A DNA stretch of 64,000 nucleotides from Clavelina lepadiformis (Eukaryota; Chordata; Ascidiacea; Aplousobranchia; Clavelinidae): positions 3,722,501 through 3,786,500 of the forward strand of contig NC_135241.1 of the NCBI RefSeq assembly GCF_947623445.1. Direction: 5' to 3'. Positions within the stretch are counted from its first letter, which is position 1; the number at the start of each line of letters is the position of its first letter. Positions 23,146 through 37,400 of this stretch are shown piece by piece. The notes beneath the pieces are model-generated. The model was given only the letters and a program-made list of their open reading frames with translations. It was not told where the DNA came from and searched no databases. Both the position numbers and the translations under genes were made by a program.

Positions 23146-23612
23146 GGGGAAGGTGGTGTAAAGCGGACCAACGGGGTAAAGTGGCACACCCCTCTTATTT
23201 TCTTAATAAAGTTTTTTAACCACACGGACACCACTAAGTTTAGTGAAGCATGACATAAAGTGGTTGCAGACGCCATTATTCGAGGTTACGTGGAAAAGAA
23301 GGCAAGAAAAGGCACGGAATTCGTTTTTTGTACTCTCTGATCTATTGAAAGGTATGTCTTGTAACTTAGATTTTATTTTACATGCATAAGGTAGAAGTTT
23401 GGTTGAATGGTAGAAAGGAGTTTTACTGTATCACGTACGCATTACATAGGTTCATTCCGCTTACTGAGTACTGACTAGCCAAAATTTGGCCAACAGTCAA
23501 AATAATAGTAACCAAGGGGTGGGGGTAAAGTGGACCCCGTCGTTAACTTTTTCTTCTTTATAGTTTCATGACCGAATTAGGTGATGTTTATCTTGTAATC
23601 CTGTTTTGTAGA

Positions 23613-24147
23613 ATGCCTCGTAACCGCCAAAGGACATCAACTCAACAATCTTGGACCGAAGAGGCTATGACTGTCGCCATTCGGGCAGTAAATGAAAAGA
23701 GAATGGGCTACCATAAAGCAAGCAAAGAGTATGGAGTTCCCAAAATGACACTCATAAGAAGGGTCCAAGGAGATAATATTAATGCTACTGGGAGCAAAAA
23801 GGAACTTGGAAGGTTTCATTCCACATTTTCCGAAGCCCAAGAAAAAGAGTTAGTTGCACATGTGCTCGAACTTGAGCGGCGATTCTTTGGGGTCACCAGG
23901 AAACATCTCCAATCACTTGCATTTGAATTGGCAGAAAAAATCATATTAAGCACAGGTTCAACATGGAAAAGAGACTTGCTGGTGCTGATTGGGTAAGTGG
24001 ATTTCTTCAACGCAATCCACAATAAAGCCTTCGCACCCCAGAGCCTACGTCTGCTGCTCGTGCTCCAAATGCATGCGATGGGCGCATGAAGCCTGCTCAG
24101 GGTGTAATGAAGAGGATGACAACTTTATTTGTGAATTATGTTTTTAA
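23613..24147 (+). pseudogene. Pogo transposase remnant: HTH N terminus joined to zinc-finger tail
   Basis: From ATG 23613 the frame encodes MPRNRQRTSTQQSW, then a psq/CENP-B-type helix-turn-helix (EEAMTVAIRAVNEKRMGYHK, YGVPKMTLIRRVQG) and VAHVLELERRFFGVTRKHL. Near 23935 one extra base shifts the frame. The shifted frame continues as NMEKRLAGADWVSGFLQRNP and LRTPEPTSAARA, the usual pogo sequence before the catalytic domain. At about 24050 the sequence jumps to CSKCMRWAHEACSGC...FICELCF and a stop at 24145-24147, the PHD-like cysteine tail seen at the end of many pogo and jerky-type transposases. The intervening DDE domain (some 300 residues in the family) is missing. Confidence 0.85.
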
Positions 24148-24262
24148 AAATTGATGGTGAACTGCGATTACTTTCATAACTACTTCGCTTATGATGACAA
24201 TTTGTAAATAAATTGATTGTGATGTGGAAAAATTGCCTTGTTTACTCAAAACTTACGGTACT

Positions 24263-24294
24263 CCACTTTACCCCACACATGTGGGGTAAAGTGG
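24263..24294. repeat. Perfect 15-bp-arm palindrome inside the pogo element
   Basis: CCACTTTACCCCACA, then CA, then TGTGGGGTAAAGTGG. It is two head-to-head copies of the element's subterminal motif and may be a transposase binding site. Confidence 0.85.
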
Positions 24295-24483
24295 ACTATT
24301 GGAGGTGCTTTTAAATCAAAAAAATTTTATGTAAGAAAGCAAGCAATCAATAAAAGGGCACTTCAAAAATTAGCGAAATACCTTAGAGTTAACTCTCAAA
24401 ACAAACAAGTCAAATGTTTTGGTGAAATCAGTGAATTGTAACGATTAAGCCTTAGGTGGTCCGCTTTACACCACCTTCCCCTA

Positions 24484-25403
24484 CTATAGATCTTGTATCT
24501 GCATGTACAGTACCATAGAATGGAAAATTTGAAATCGTTAATATCTGGAAAAATCGTATTATTCCCACAGCCTTAACGACAAGAACAAATATATGAAAAT
24601 AATGGAATAAATATATTTCCAAACTGCAGTGTAAAACGATCAACATAAGTTTAACACGTAACAGCGCATGTGGCAAATCTGACTCGTGTTTAGCCCTTAG
24701 CCGTTATAAAATAACTTGTTCTTTTTCCCTTTTTAGGATTTGACGTACTTGTTAGCACTAAGTGCCGTTGCAAGATTCTCAACAAACGTTTATTGCGAGA
24801 TACAATAATTAATAATTGTCTACGGACACAAAAAAAGAATTTCGAAACAGCATGAGCGACGACAAAAAGGGGTCTCGTAGAGAAAAGACCATTAGTAGAG
24901 AATACAACTCCTTGTAAGGGTCATACTGAAGCAAGTGGAGGTGTCGGGTAGAACTATTGATCGCTAATATGACTCTGCAGTTTACGTAACCAAAACAACG
25001 AAAACAAACAACAGAAAGCGAAATGGAAATAAAACGATAGGACATTGTGAAAGTGTAGAAATACAAGAAAAAAATGTACCCAGCACAAAATTTCTAGCAC
25101 CACCAATCATAAGAATATAAAGTACATTACGTTACGCAGATCGAATGTGGTAAATAAAAACTTAAAGCGAAATAAAAGCAATTAAGCGAAAAATGAAACA
25201 CAACATCGATGATTTAAATAGATAGGGAAATGCTTCCTCATTTTAAAGGATCAATTTATATCAAATCTTGGTTATTTAGAGAAAACTGTTAAAGAAAAAG
25301 TTGTCTTAGGCTAAGGATTATTTAAGACTGTAGATCCTATGTGATGAATAATAACGGTTCAACTGTTACCTAGCGACCAAGATTTAAAATGGGCAAATTG
25401 CCA
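24484..25403. other. TRAF4 3' flank, no further gene
   Basis: About 920 bases between the pogo element and the TRAF4 stop. Part is presumably TRAF4 3' UTR; a minus-strand AATAAA lies at about 24789-24794. Open frames here lack ATG starts or recognisable motifs. Confidence 0.45.
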
Positions 25404-28400
25404 TTAAGGTATGACGATACGTGACGTGTCCACAGTGGCCTTAATGAAAAGAGCGTTGCCTTTTAAGTAGTTATTGTCTTTTAGCTCTTTGTGTGAAACG
25501 AATTTCGGGTAACCGAAACCAAGAGTAGAATCGTTTGCTGAATCTAAGCTTGGTTGTTGAAAGTTTTTCCAGGTCGGGTCGGGCGTAAACCGTACGCTTA
25601 TATGACTCCGTTTCGAAGACAATGGGTCACCCTGGTCCAGTATGTTGAAAGTGATATCATGCGAGAAAGGCCACTCCAGCAACGAGTCATAGTCTCCCGC
25701 CAACACCCGGATGTAGAGGGACATGTGGGAATTCAAACCGCTTCCGTTTCCGTTCAAAAAGGCGGAAAGCTGCAGTTTGTAACCGTACCGGTGCGTGTAG
25801 AACGGCGGGCTCTTGCATTCTATAATTTGATCGCTTTGAGCGGCTTTCAGCTTCTTCGAGTAGTCGTTTATCCGCCACAAGAGGGTGCCGTTCTGGTGTA
25901 TCGATAAGTCGTTCACTTGTTTTTGCAGCTCAAGGATTTGTTGTTTCTGCGTCTTGACAAGCTCAAACATGCTTTTAATGTGGGTCGCGTTTGCTTCCGT
26001 TAGATGGCGGTCGAGGTGATATCTTGGACACTGTAAAAGAAAACATTGTCAAAACATGTAACATGACATGACACTCCTGCTACGTTATCATAAACCTTGC
26101 AATGTTCATACATTAGCAGTAAATCGGCTTCAATTGGATAACATATACGTGGGCGAGAAGAACATACGAAGAATAAGCCATTCAAAAATTCATGTTTTGA
26201 TAAGTTTTACTCGTATTTTGAGCAAATATTGAGAAGGGTGTGAAATCAGGTTAATTTTGTGAAAAATTTTTTCTGTTGATTAGAGCTCTCAACAATTACA
26301 TGTTCAAGCCAAGCGAAAAGTGTGGGAAAGTTTTGACTCCAAACAAACACAAACCACTAATCGGCTGCTTAAATCAAAAATTTAACCTGATTCGCATGTG
26401 TGTCGATGTATGAATAACTACACCTACCGTAGCTATTGCGTTAGTGACAATAAATGTTAGTTTTTATCAACGGTTTGAAATAAGTGGTAGCAATAGAGCG
26501 TGCCAGGTTTCGCTGCTGAAACATTAGATGTGAACTGCGGCCACGGACAGTTGCAAATAAAACTTTACATGAAGACTTAAATCATCGTGAGAAAGTTTGC
26601 TTGTGGTTGGGGCAAGTCACATTATCTTGATGATAACACATCACACGTAATAAAAGTGAACATTGTTCGATACATTCGTGGGTAGCGCATGATGAAAAAT
26701 GCGATGTAATAGCTTCTTCTAGAGATATATTTTGACAGCGGTTTGACGTTGGGCATGAAGAGTTTATTTTTCCAGGCTATAAATTACTGGTAGTAATGGG
26801 TAGTTTCCGTTATAGAGCCCTCTTCAGGGAAAGCGGTCTATAAAATTAATGCCTCTTTCGGGCAATTGGCAGAGAGAAAACTGACGGGGCGGGAGAATCA
26901 AAAACAAAGGTTGCCAGAACATTACTGAGTCACAGTAGGGAAAAGGAGAGCGGGCAAAAGCAAATATCCATCACAGAAAAACATTCCTGGTTTTTGTTTG
27001 TTTAAGTAACCCCGGCGGACGACTTTTCTAAACAATTGAATCACGGAACGTTCTTAAGCGCTTACAATTTACTTACCCTGTGCTTACAGCCAGCCTCTTT
27101 GAACGGACAGGGGGTTAATGCGGATTTACATTGTTCCTTTAAGTGCATTTCGAGCTCTTCACGAGGAATCTTTAATACGTCACAACGATTGGGGCAGCCA
27201 ACGGGGTATCTTGGGCAGTTACCGTGATGGGTCTGTAAAAAAAATTATATTAAAAACTTATTTTGTTACTACAAAAACCACCATTGTTTTTACGCACATA
27301 AAGCAACTACCGGGGTAAAGAGAACGCCCTTGACTTTCAGACTTTGGGAAATGAGTTATAAGTGCGAGTGAGCTTACCTGAAGAATATCGTAGCTGAAAT
27401 CCTTAGAGCAGTGTGTGCATTTTGTCGGTCGCTTTGGACAATCGCCTGTAGAGTGCCGGTTCAAATATTTTCGTAACATTTTTGCCCCGCACTTATTTTC
27501 ACAGTGAACAGTTTCCATGGGGCAGGAGCCGTCATGCTCTTCCATCTGTCAAACATGAAGTCGCGTTGGTTTATGTGAGTAATTCTTAATCAGAAATGTT
27601 GTTGAGCTACAACACTTAACTAAAATCATGAAAATTGATCGCAAATATTATATGGTTAATTAATCATAGTTAATCAGTAAATGGAATAGAGTGTAACACA
27701 ACATGCGCTTAAATTGCTTCACTTCTACAAGCCCATATACCTGTTCCCCAGTAAAGTCCTTTGCGCAGAAGTCACAAGTCACTCTCCTTTTCAAACATTC
27801 GAATTCGAGGTGATCGGCCAAATTCATGGCCCGGAGTCTGACTCCACACCGATTGGGACAATCTCTTTCGCTGTGGGTGCATTTATCTAAGTGTGCCTGT
27901 GAAAATATGAACACATGAGACTGAATTTGTGTTCGAATTCAAGCCGGTTGTCCATGATTTAAATGTGTCGTTGCTTGAAGGTAGTTCAGCAAATTACCTT
28001 AAGGTTGTGAAGTTTTCCGGTCCACTTGCACCCAGTCGGATAGTTACTGCAGTGCGTAGTAAGCGACATTATGTCAGTTTCCAAATCCGGATCTGGGTAT
28101 ATCTGTAAAACGATAGGCCTGTTAACGCTATCTTCGTTTTCGGCTGCCGATAGCGTTTTCCTCATTGAAATACGACTAAGGGTATCTATATCAATGCATA
28201 TGACCTATATATTTTATATTTTTCCAAGTGAAACAAAGCTAATATGTTGAAATATTGGGACAAACGTTGGTATTGTGAAAACGCTGTAAATGTCTTGTTC
28301 TTAGCTGCCAGCAAGAAATAAAACATATTTATCGGTTATTTGCATTATCTAAGCATTAGACCAATAGACTTCAGCCGATTGCTGAAGTTGGTTAATGTAC

Positions 28401-31400
28401 AAAAATATGCCCAGCGGACCTATTTTACTACAAAATCTTCATTTAAAATTTGGAACCAAGTGCTAAAGCTAGCGCTAGCAAACGCAACATGTCAAACATA
28501 TGAATATTAAAGCACGTAAGGATTTTCCCGGAACACACCAAGCGGTGTTAATAGCTGTCACGGCTGTCACTTATAAATGGATGAGCTGTTGTACCAGTCA
28601 TTCACAGCGTGCCAAGCAGGAGGCCGAGGCATCGATTCTTAGCTTAGCAGGCCTCTAAGGAATAAGTTTTCCTTATTACCACGTCTAAGTCGTTTATAAG
28701 ATCGATAAATCGGAAATGAATAAAACAATTCTATTATACGAGCCTTTTTACAAGTTTCGATTAAACGTGACATCTGCTCTACACCTAAGTATAGCATCTC
28801 CTGTATGGCAAATGTCGATACGATTGACACGATTTTGTCGTACTTTTATTAGCGTCCTAATGACAGCACGGCTGCAAGAATTGGGCGACTTTTATTACCG
28901 GTATATTGTTATACGTCGCATATCGCGTTCCCCACTACACTTAAATTTTATTAGATTGAACTGCACTTCATCATAGTGAAATTAGTGCTATGTTGCTTTC
29001 ACAGTACAACCAATACGAAAAACAGCTGTTGTCGGATATTTTTTGCGGGTAACTTTATCCTGTTTATTTGGTTATAAAACACTTTTATGAGAGCGGGGCT
29101 CCATTGCACCATTCCCTCGTCAATTGCGAAAGAACGGATTATTTTGTGAAGTGTGAGAGGAAACCGTCATTACCAAATCAGTATTTCAATTCTATAAACA
29201 CAGGTAGTGTGAATAACAAAATAGATTAATCCCGCACTTACACGAGCATGTTTTTCGTTACAAACAACTCGGTAATTTCCAAAGTCCGGTGTAAGTCATA
29301 GAAAATGATAATAATTTTGCTCAAGAAATATGCACGCTTATCTAAGCCCTGTATCAAGGGAAGCCCGAGCCGAAGGAGCCCGAGGGAAGGTAAGAAGCAG
29401 GGAAAATTGCCTTTTCATGCGCAAAACCTGCCTACAAAAGCTATTACAAGTGTTGTTGCAACGCCCACGTAACACCCTTCGTTGCATGACGTAAAGACTG
29501 AAGAATGTCTAAACTATAGACTTGTACCCAAGTGCGGGTCTAGACTTGTCGGTAGCTGACATTTTCGGTCAGCACAATTGGTGGCAAAAGGAGAGTTTTA
29601 GTTTTTATTTTGTTGCAGATACCTGTTCGATTTTCAAGTGTGGCTGCCAGGTGCGGTATTATTGCTTGCAAAGAAATTCGCAAAATTGGTCAAGTATATA
29701 GCGTACTATCCATAGATGAACAAGAAAAAGTGGAATTTTTGCAAAAAAACGTTATGCAAATATTATCATTTACGTTGCATATGTTGCGTTCTAATTTAAT
29801 CAATTGTTTAATTCAATTGATGCAATTCAATTCAATTTATGCAAAACGAAATTGTCACTCTCTCCATTTTATATCAACGCTTTTGCTGCAAATTCGTAAA
29901 ATTCCTGAAAACCTTGACCGTGTAATCGAATATAATAACAACTTTCTAACAAGGTTTGACGTGTGCTTGACTTGAATTCCATATTCGGCTGCGTAAACTT
30001 ATGTACAGTCATCACATCGAGTTGAGGAAACCTGTTTTATCATTATCATTGGCCGATGCTATTTTTATGCTGCTATTTTCGAATTCTTTTAGAGCAACGT
30101 TTTCAACTTCAAAAGTATCGTTTATTTTAGAATAAAAAAAGCAACTTCACTACTAGGTTATACTTAGCTAGCATCATACTCTAATTGAGCTGCTTCGTTT
30201 AATTTGATACACCTCCATAACCACTTCCACTGACCATTAAATTTCTATTTAAGGGGAAGTTTTAAAGGTGCTGTAGTAAGAGTTTGTGATCATCTTTCAG
30301 TTAGACCATAAAATATGTAATTATATTAACCCCATATTGTACGAAATACGCGTCGTGGTAACTGAGGTATCACGTAACCTTTACACTGAATGCTTTAATC
30401 GACATTCAGTACCGAATTAAGGCGGTAAAGCTCACAACAAAACATAGAAAAAACACCACGTGGAGTTGCGTTTAGGCCTTTTTGCCTTTGCAGATTATTA
30501 GGGTAAAGCCGGAAACTTGAATGTAACCTACAACATGAGGAGTCGATTTCACGTCAAGGGTGAAAAGTCTAAAATCCAGAATGGGGCCTCGTTATCGTGG
30601 GAGTCGATACCAGTCAAGCGTGCATGTGCAAATACTCTCGGCTTCGAACCGAATAATTTACATGCCTTCTATTGCTTGAGGAACGGCAAGCTTACCAAAG
30701 AACAAAAGTATTTCAGAAATCACAGACATGCCAACAAGGATACTGAATTGGAAATGTCAGACGTAAAATTACTCTTTCGAAACCTGGTTTTCTACTAATG
30801 GACTGGGTAGGAATTAGGCTATAGGGTTGCTAGTTTTGAGCGGGCATATTACTGGTTGGTAGATGAAGTTTAACCTAGCTAACTGTTAACAAATGAAGCT
30901 TATAACTAATTTCCAGTTCCTCCCAAACACACAAACCGAAACAACAAATTGCCAACGATTTATATATGCGGGATGCTCCTATACAGTTGCACTTTGCAGT
31001 TGCAAAATGCGATGTTGGACTTTAAGATGATGGTGGGCCTACAACACGATTTGATGATGGACTTGGCCATGTAACGGTTTCTGCACAACTCCGAATCGAT
31101 CCGAGCGGAAAAGCATTGGGAAAATGCAAAATTAACCACGCAACGACGGTCTTGCCGGAAAGAGATAGCAATACAATTTGTCTTGTTTTGATCAGGTATT
31201 TGTTTTCAGGTCTGTCTCAAGTTTAAAGATAACTTAAAACGCTACCTTTGTGACTGAAGGTACCGCAAACACGATAATTAGCTTGCAGTAAATAGAAACC
31301 GGTTGAAAGATAACATCAGTCGGAAAACTGGCATTTTAAGGCAGTTTGGCTTACGACCTATATGGCCTTAATCAACGTACTAGTCAGCAAACCTGCGGAA

Positions 31401-34400
31401 TGCACACAACCGTTGCGCATGCAGAGATTTAACATACGAAGCTGGGAGATTTGGATTGATTGATTGATTGTAAGCCTTGAATTTTAACATTAACAAAATC
31501 TTTCAGAGCATCTGGCTTAAGCTTCTTACGCGATAGACTTAAGGTTGTAGCCTATAACGAACCACATTTGTTTATCTTTAAAAATAAGGTTGTCTTTGTG
31601 TTTCGTCAATAATGACGCAAATTTGCAAGCGAAATCAGGGTATAACGATCGTGATGACGTCACAATTAAATTGTTAAAAAACTAAAATCGTGACCGATCA
31701 AGCGTGGTTTCTTACCTTGGCGTAGTCGAGCGAAAGATGGTCCACGGGACAACTGAAGACTCCTTCCCTGCAACGAAAAAAGAAAATTAAGTTTATCGAA
31801 CATACCATCAGTTGCAAAACAACGATTATTCGTGTTCGCACAACGCAAAGAATGCGAACTCCCATGACACTTGTGCATTTCGTGGCCAATCGAACGTAAA
31901 GTAACTTTCCCAAAAGTGTTTCTCCCGGATTTTTGCATCGTAAATCATCGCCCTTTCATTTTGTTGTTTGAACCCGATCCTATAATGCACAACAAACCCG
32001 CCGAAGCGTCTCCAGTGAATCAGACCCGATGGAATTAGTGACAAGACTTGTGGCGGACGTAAGGTACCGGCTAAGCGCCCTATATTTGCCCGATTAGCCT
32101 CAGGTCGAGTTCAAGTACACTTGTCAGTCAAGTTAGCAAAGCACTACTCGACTTTGTCTCACACTCTCGCGCTTCAAGATCCGATGAAATAATCGCTTCG
32201 CGTAACAGTTACTAAACTTTATTTCCCACACTATATTATCCATCCTGATTTGACTCATTACACAGAACGTGTGGGTTGATTTATTGCGGTATTGCTCCAG
32301 TGATTTCACCTAAAAAACGTATGACGTCTGCATGAATGACGTATGTATAACAGACAGTCACTTAGACCAGGGTTTCCCCAACTGGGGTTCGTGTTGACTG
32401 CACTGGGGGTCCAGACTTGCCGTAGAGTCTGAAAACGAGCTTGCTTGTCACTAATTGTTCTGAGAATTGATAAATTGTGCAGCAAAAAGCAACCTCATCC
32501 AACGCATTGATGTTGTCAGTGTTGTTAATAAACATGATTTAGTGTTATATATTTTTGGGTTTGTATTATCTTTCCTCGATGGTTAGGCAGAAAAATTGAA
32601 ACGATATAAGATTGAGGTCCAAGAAAAAAAGATTTATAAATAGGGGTCTGTGAACCAAAAAGTTTGGGACACCCTGACTTAGACAGAATAACTAGCCAAA
32701 AATAACGACTTGGCAGGTAGATATACTCGTTCTACGGTACGTTTAACAAGTAGTAGATTGACTTAATTGAAACGAGTGCACGAAATAAAATCGAACGCTT
32801 GTCTGAACTCTGAACACTTTGTCTGATCAAGCAAATGGGCTGTAAATGCCGAAAAATTAGATTTTTCCGCGAAATCAAAGCGAAAGGCAACTGTCGTCTT
32901 TTTGATTAAGTGTATTTTTCCGATTTGCAGCTGTACATTTGGGTTTCGACGACAAGTCTTGTTAGAATTTAAATGTACTTAAACTTCCATTTGCAAATGT
33001 AAGTAGCGTAAAGTAAGGTAAAAGCTATAGGTTGCCAGCTGCGTAACATACTCAGTCCATTAGTAAACCATACTTGCTTCTCAGAATTTATTAGAACAAC
33101 AGCAAAAACGACCCAACTTCGCTCTGGTAGCTGATAGGACCAAGATTTTGCTCAAAACATGTAAATATTTGAGTCAAGGTCAGACGATTGTGGTCTGGCT
33201 TTTATTTCGACGCAGAGCTTTAGAATGACTGATGTTTAGACACAAAACACGACTGAATAAACATACCGACTATTACGGTGTTATACAGAGGCGGTCTGCG
33301 TTAAACAAATTAGTGTCTGCACAAAGAAAATGTCGTTAATCAACGCCTTCTTTGGTTTGGTTGAGCGGGAAAATCCATATAGCGGTGATATCACAAACAA
33401 TATGAAGGCAAGTTCAGCAAATTCCGCCACCATTCAATTATGCCTTTCTACGAGTTATTATTTCTGCATAAACGTGAAAAAGTTTAATTACAAAACGCTT
33501 GCGGTCGGCCAACCTTTTCATATGCCGACAAAAAGCGCTTGAAATACCATCCATATAATAGTGATTAACTGATTATTATAATCCAGGTATGCTTCGTTGA
33601 AGCAAAAACTTTCAAACGTGTTTAATGATAAACGTTTAATACAGAAGGAATTAAAAATGTTGGTATCAAGCTCTCAATGCGCTTCTGTGGGAAAATAAAC
33701 AGAAACAATTTCAATTTCTTAATGGTAACTTTTAAGCTGACAAACAATACACCAATACAGTGATGAATAAATTGTAAATACATTAAAGCACTCATCAATA
33801 TTTAAATTTTCTTAAATATATAACTGTTGCGTTTCAGTTTTAATTTGCTATAGAAAATGTATTATAACACGCCTTAAGGCTTCAAATTAATTCCATTTCA
33901 ATAACAGGTGACCATCGATTAATGCTATAACGTTGGTGGTACCCAGTAATTTTATTAATGTCACTTACAATTTATGTTAACCGCCAGCAAAATTATACTT
34001 TTGTATAAATATAATAACCATTTAAAGACATGGCTGATCAAAAAGGTTAAATCTGCGGAAATTGTGGCGGTTACTTTACAAAACTTTAATGTCCCGTTAT
34101 ACGAGCGCGGTTAATTAAAACATGACGTCATTTCGCTTTACTTTAGCAACAAAAGTTGTAACAGAATCATTACGTCACTAGCTTCAAAGGCCAAGCCGAG
34201 AACGTCGTAAACCCCTATTATCAAAGATACCCCATCCAGAGCTGGTATTGGTCTCAGCAAGGGAGCCATTTATTACAAGTGCTAGCCACAAAAGATGCCT
34301 TATTGACCACAAACAGAGGCACGGAAAGATCCAACTGAGTATAAACATGGTGGAAATCACCTGTTGCGCCTGTTACACTTGAGCAAGCTCGGGTTGTAGC

Positions 34401-37400
34401 GTAATAGAATGTTTCATTATTTTGTTAGTCAAACGTAACACGAAACTGTTTTCCAATGTGTTTTTATTTATGAGAAAAATATGTTTTTTATGCGCCACCC
34501 CATAATCATATCCCGTGTTTCTTGAACCAAATGGACTTGATACGACGTCATTAATAAAAGTCGAAAGTTACATCATAGCTTTCATCGAAAAGGTCGCGAC
34601 TATGGGATAAAAGTCGGGTAATTAGCGCGCTGACATGCAGGCATCAGAAAGTATACGATACTCCCTATAATTAAAGGCTGATGAAGGATATACAACGTTT
34701 CGTCCTCGGTATAAATACGTATTCACCGCTTTTAGAGATGATCGTAAGTTTTTACAACTTATTATGATATTCTATGTATCCCGCCCACAGTCAGTAAGCG
34801 ACTATTGTTTTATTGAAGTCGTGCTTTTCTGAATTAAAATCATAAGTGGAACGCGTCAAACGTATATTAATGGTCATTCATCGTTCATTATCGGCGATAA
34901 TAATCCGTAACTGACGATGAATCCGTGCAACTGTAATTAAGAAATAAGCACACTATGAGAATTTTACATGCATTACATTACAAGCGGCGATTTTAAGCGG
35001 ATTTCCGCGACGATTGCTTCCCAGCATTTTCAAAATCGACTGGTCGATCTCCACTCACTTAACCAGCCCGTGACTTATAAGCTAAGCTCCACCGAATCCA
35101 GCACGATGCCCCGTGTACGTGCCCAAGTTATGACAGCTGATCTCACGATTACACTTTATTCAATAAAATAATAAGTTAAAGTATATGGAAACGTATTCAC
35201 GAAAGTGTGGTTATTTTTTTTATCATTTTCTAAAGTAAACACAACGGGGCGGATTACGTCAAATCGGCTTTTCAAATTGCTTATTGTGCTCCTACGTGGA
35301 ACAATGGGAAGTTTAGCTGGACTTTCTATAGACGACTGGTGCGGTGATGGGCTGTATGTCTTTTCTGAATATATCACGAAAAGCCGCAGATGTTGTGACG
35401 ATATATTGTGATTTATCCACTGAAAGAGATAAATATTCTTCCGTTTCTGAACCTACTTCCCTTTAATTTAAAAACACTTCAAAGGAACACATCTGGCGTT
35501 CAGGGTTGGTGCACAGTTACATGCCATATATGTACATCTGTTTACAACTTGTCACTCTATAATTCGCAATCGAACTAACGAAACCTAACACCGATTGGCG
35601 GCAGGATTGGTGGATGTAGGAACGACGGAAACTTAATACATCAATTCATGGTTGATACGCATCTTAGGAGAACATTTTTCGAGCCAAAGTGACATTCTCT
35701 TTGCCAGGACGCCAAAATGACGTTGCTTGTATATCGATGGCGACAAAAAATCGAAGCATTTACGTCAGACGAAGAATTTTCGTCATTTAGCATTGTTTGG
35801 CGAGAAGATTGAAACAAAAAGTTTTTGTAAGGAAATACCACAGACTGACCACTATAAAATGACTCCGCCGTTAACTCGGACGTCGAAATACAGGTATAAC
35901 ATTGAATGTTCAATGGATGACGTCATCTTGTGTCATTACGGTGTATTTTTAACTCCGGATGTGAGCGAAGGCTCAAGAATCGAAGAGAAAGTTGAAGCCG
36001 AAATACCGCAGAAATACTTTAATTGTCTACTCGGTATTAAGCCAACAATTAAAACCAGCCTTAACCTTTTCTTTCGTTATTGTTTTAATAACATAAAGAA
36101 AGATTGTTAAACCATAAGACGGCAGAAAATGTCGTCAGATTTTGGCAATCGGCGGTTCTGGTCTGACCTTAAGCGTCACCATTCAATCCAAGACGTGAGT
36201 ATAGCTTAATTACAGAGTATGCGGCATATGGTGGTAATGCTAAGCCTAACTGAATAACCACACAGCCGGCTTCTCTTAATAACCATACAGCCGCTTTTCT
36301 TGTTTTCTTGCTGGTGGTCTTTGCAGCAATAATAATTATCAATCAACAAACGCCACGAAACACGTTGAATTTGCGCTTTTGTGGGAAAAATCACTGTGAA
36401 TAATTGTTATAATAAAACTTGAGGCTAAATCAGGGCCCCAGTGGAATTTATCGCCAACACGATAACCGCACATTAGTTATGTTTAAAAAAAGTTTTCTTC
36501 TAACCGCAACATTCGAACAATCTGACATAAAATGCTCCCCTTTGTATTACTATACCTCGTGAGAAATTGAAAAACTGATTCATATGACGACGCAAATAGA
36601 TTATTTGCCAATGTGAAAGCCTGGTAATTCTGCGAAGAAGATGTTGTACGCCATGTTATTCTCATATGCTTATTTGTTAAGGAGCAGATAACTTTATCAA
36701 AACACATTTAGCGCGGTTTGTTTAATATGATAAGGAGCGAACAACGGAGATTATTTAGTGCTACGCTCGTGTTAAACAAATTCTTGTTACCGGCAAACAT
36801 ACACCCGCCGGCCAAAACTTAACCGATAACATTACGACTGCTAATCAAAGCGCCTGTCAAAATCATGGTGATGACAGAAGTTATTTCTCAACCAGAGATG
36901 AAAAGTAAAGTTTGGTTGCGTTATTTTTTAATTAGTCATTACTCCGTACTGGTTTGTTCTTCACTGTGACGCATCATAATATTTTCTCGATACCAGCTTA
37001 AAACATGATTTTGTAGTTAGAAAAAGTAGGTTAATAAAAATAGTAAGTAGTAGTGTAGGCGTTTCCATTCTGAGAAGTTCCGGCCCTATAAATATTTTTT
37101 ATAAATAATCTTACATATGTTCTTCGCTTGTAGGAAACCGACTTTTCACTTTTTACCGTGGTAACGGTAAATAAAACATAGATGACGTAATGTTTACTAA
37201 ACGAAGCAGTGATAAGTATTCATCCGTAATTTTGTTTACTCAAATACAATTGTACAAATGACTGTTTGATACGGCTCGTTTAGGATGAAGTGCAATTTGC
37301 GTTATAGCTACTTTGCAAAATTTAGGTCAAACCATTACGTCTTACTTGGCTTAGTGTAACCGTTAAGAAACCACTTTGCTTCTCAACATTGTAAATAACT

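Larger units (their letters stand above)
23146..24481 (+). mobile_element. Pogo/Tigger-type DNA transposon, internal deletion derivative (1336 bp)
   Basis: The two ends share a perfect 25-bp terminal inverted repeat beginning GGGGAAGGTGGTGTAAAG, flanked by TA on both sides (23144-23145 and 24482-24483). Subterminal GGGGTAAAGTGG motifs recur at 23173, 23522 and 24283, and inverted at 24263. Inside is the N-terminal part of a transposase (23613 onward) and, directly after it, a C-terminal zinc-finger tail. The whole DDE catalytic region is gone, so the copy is non-autonomous. The exact TIR identity suggests a young copy. Confidence 0.9.

Noticed and set aside
25554-25907. 117-codon plus-strand frame antisense to the TRAF4 MATH exon
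   Set aside because: It is the opposite strand of a clearly coding exon with strong MATH motifs.
29610-29975. 121-codon plus-strand frame in TRAF4 intron 2
   Set aside because: AT-rich chance frame with non-ATG start and repeated AATT-type words rather than coding pattern.
35727-36110. 127-codon plus-strand frame in TRAF4 intron 1
   Set aside because: Non-ATG start, no splice context, no family motif; lengths like this occur by chance in 8 kb.
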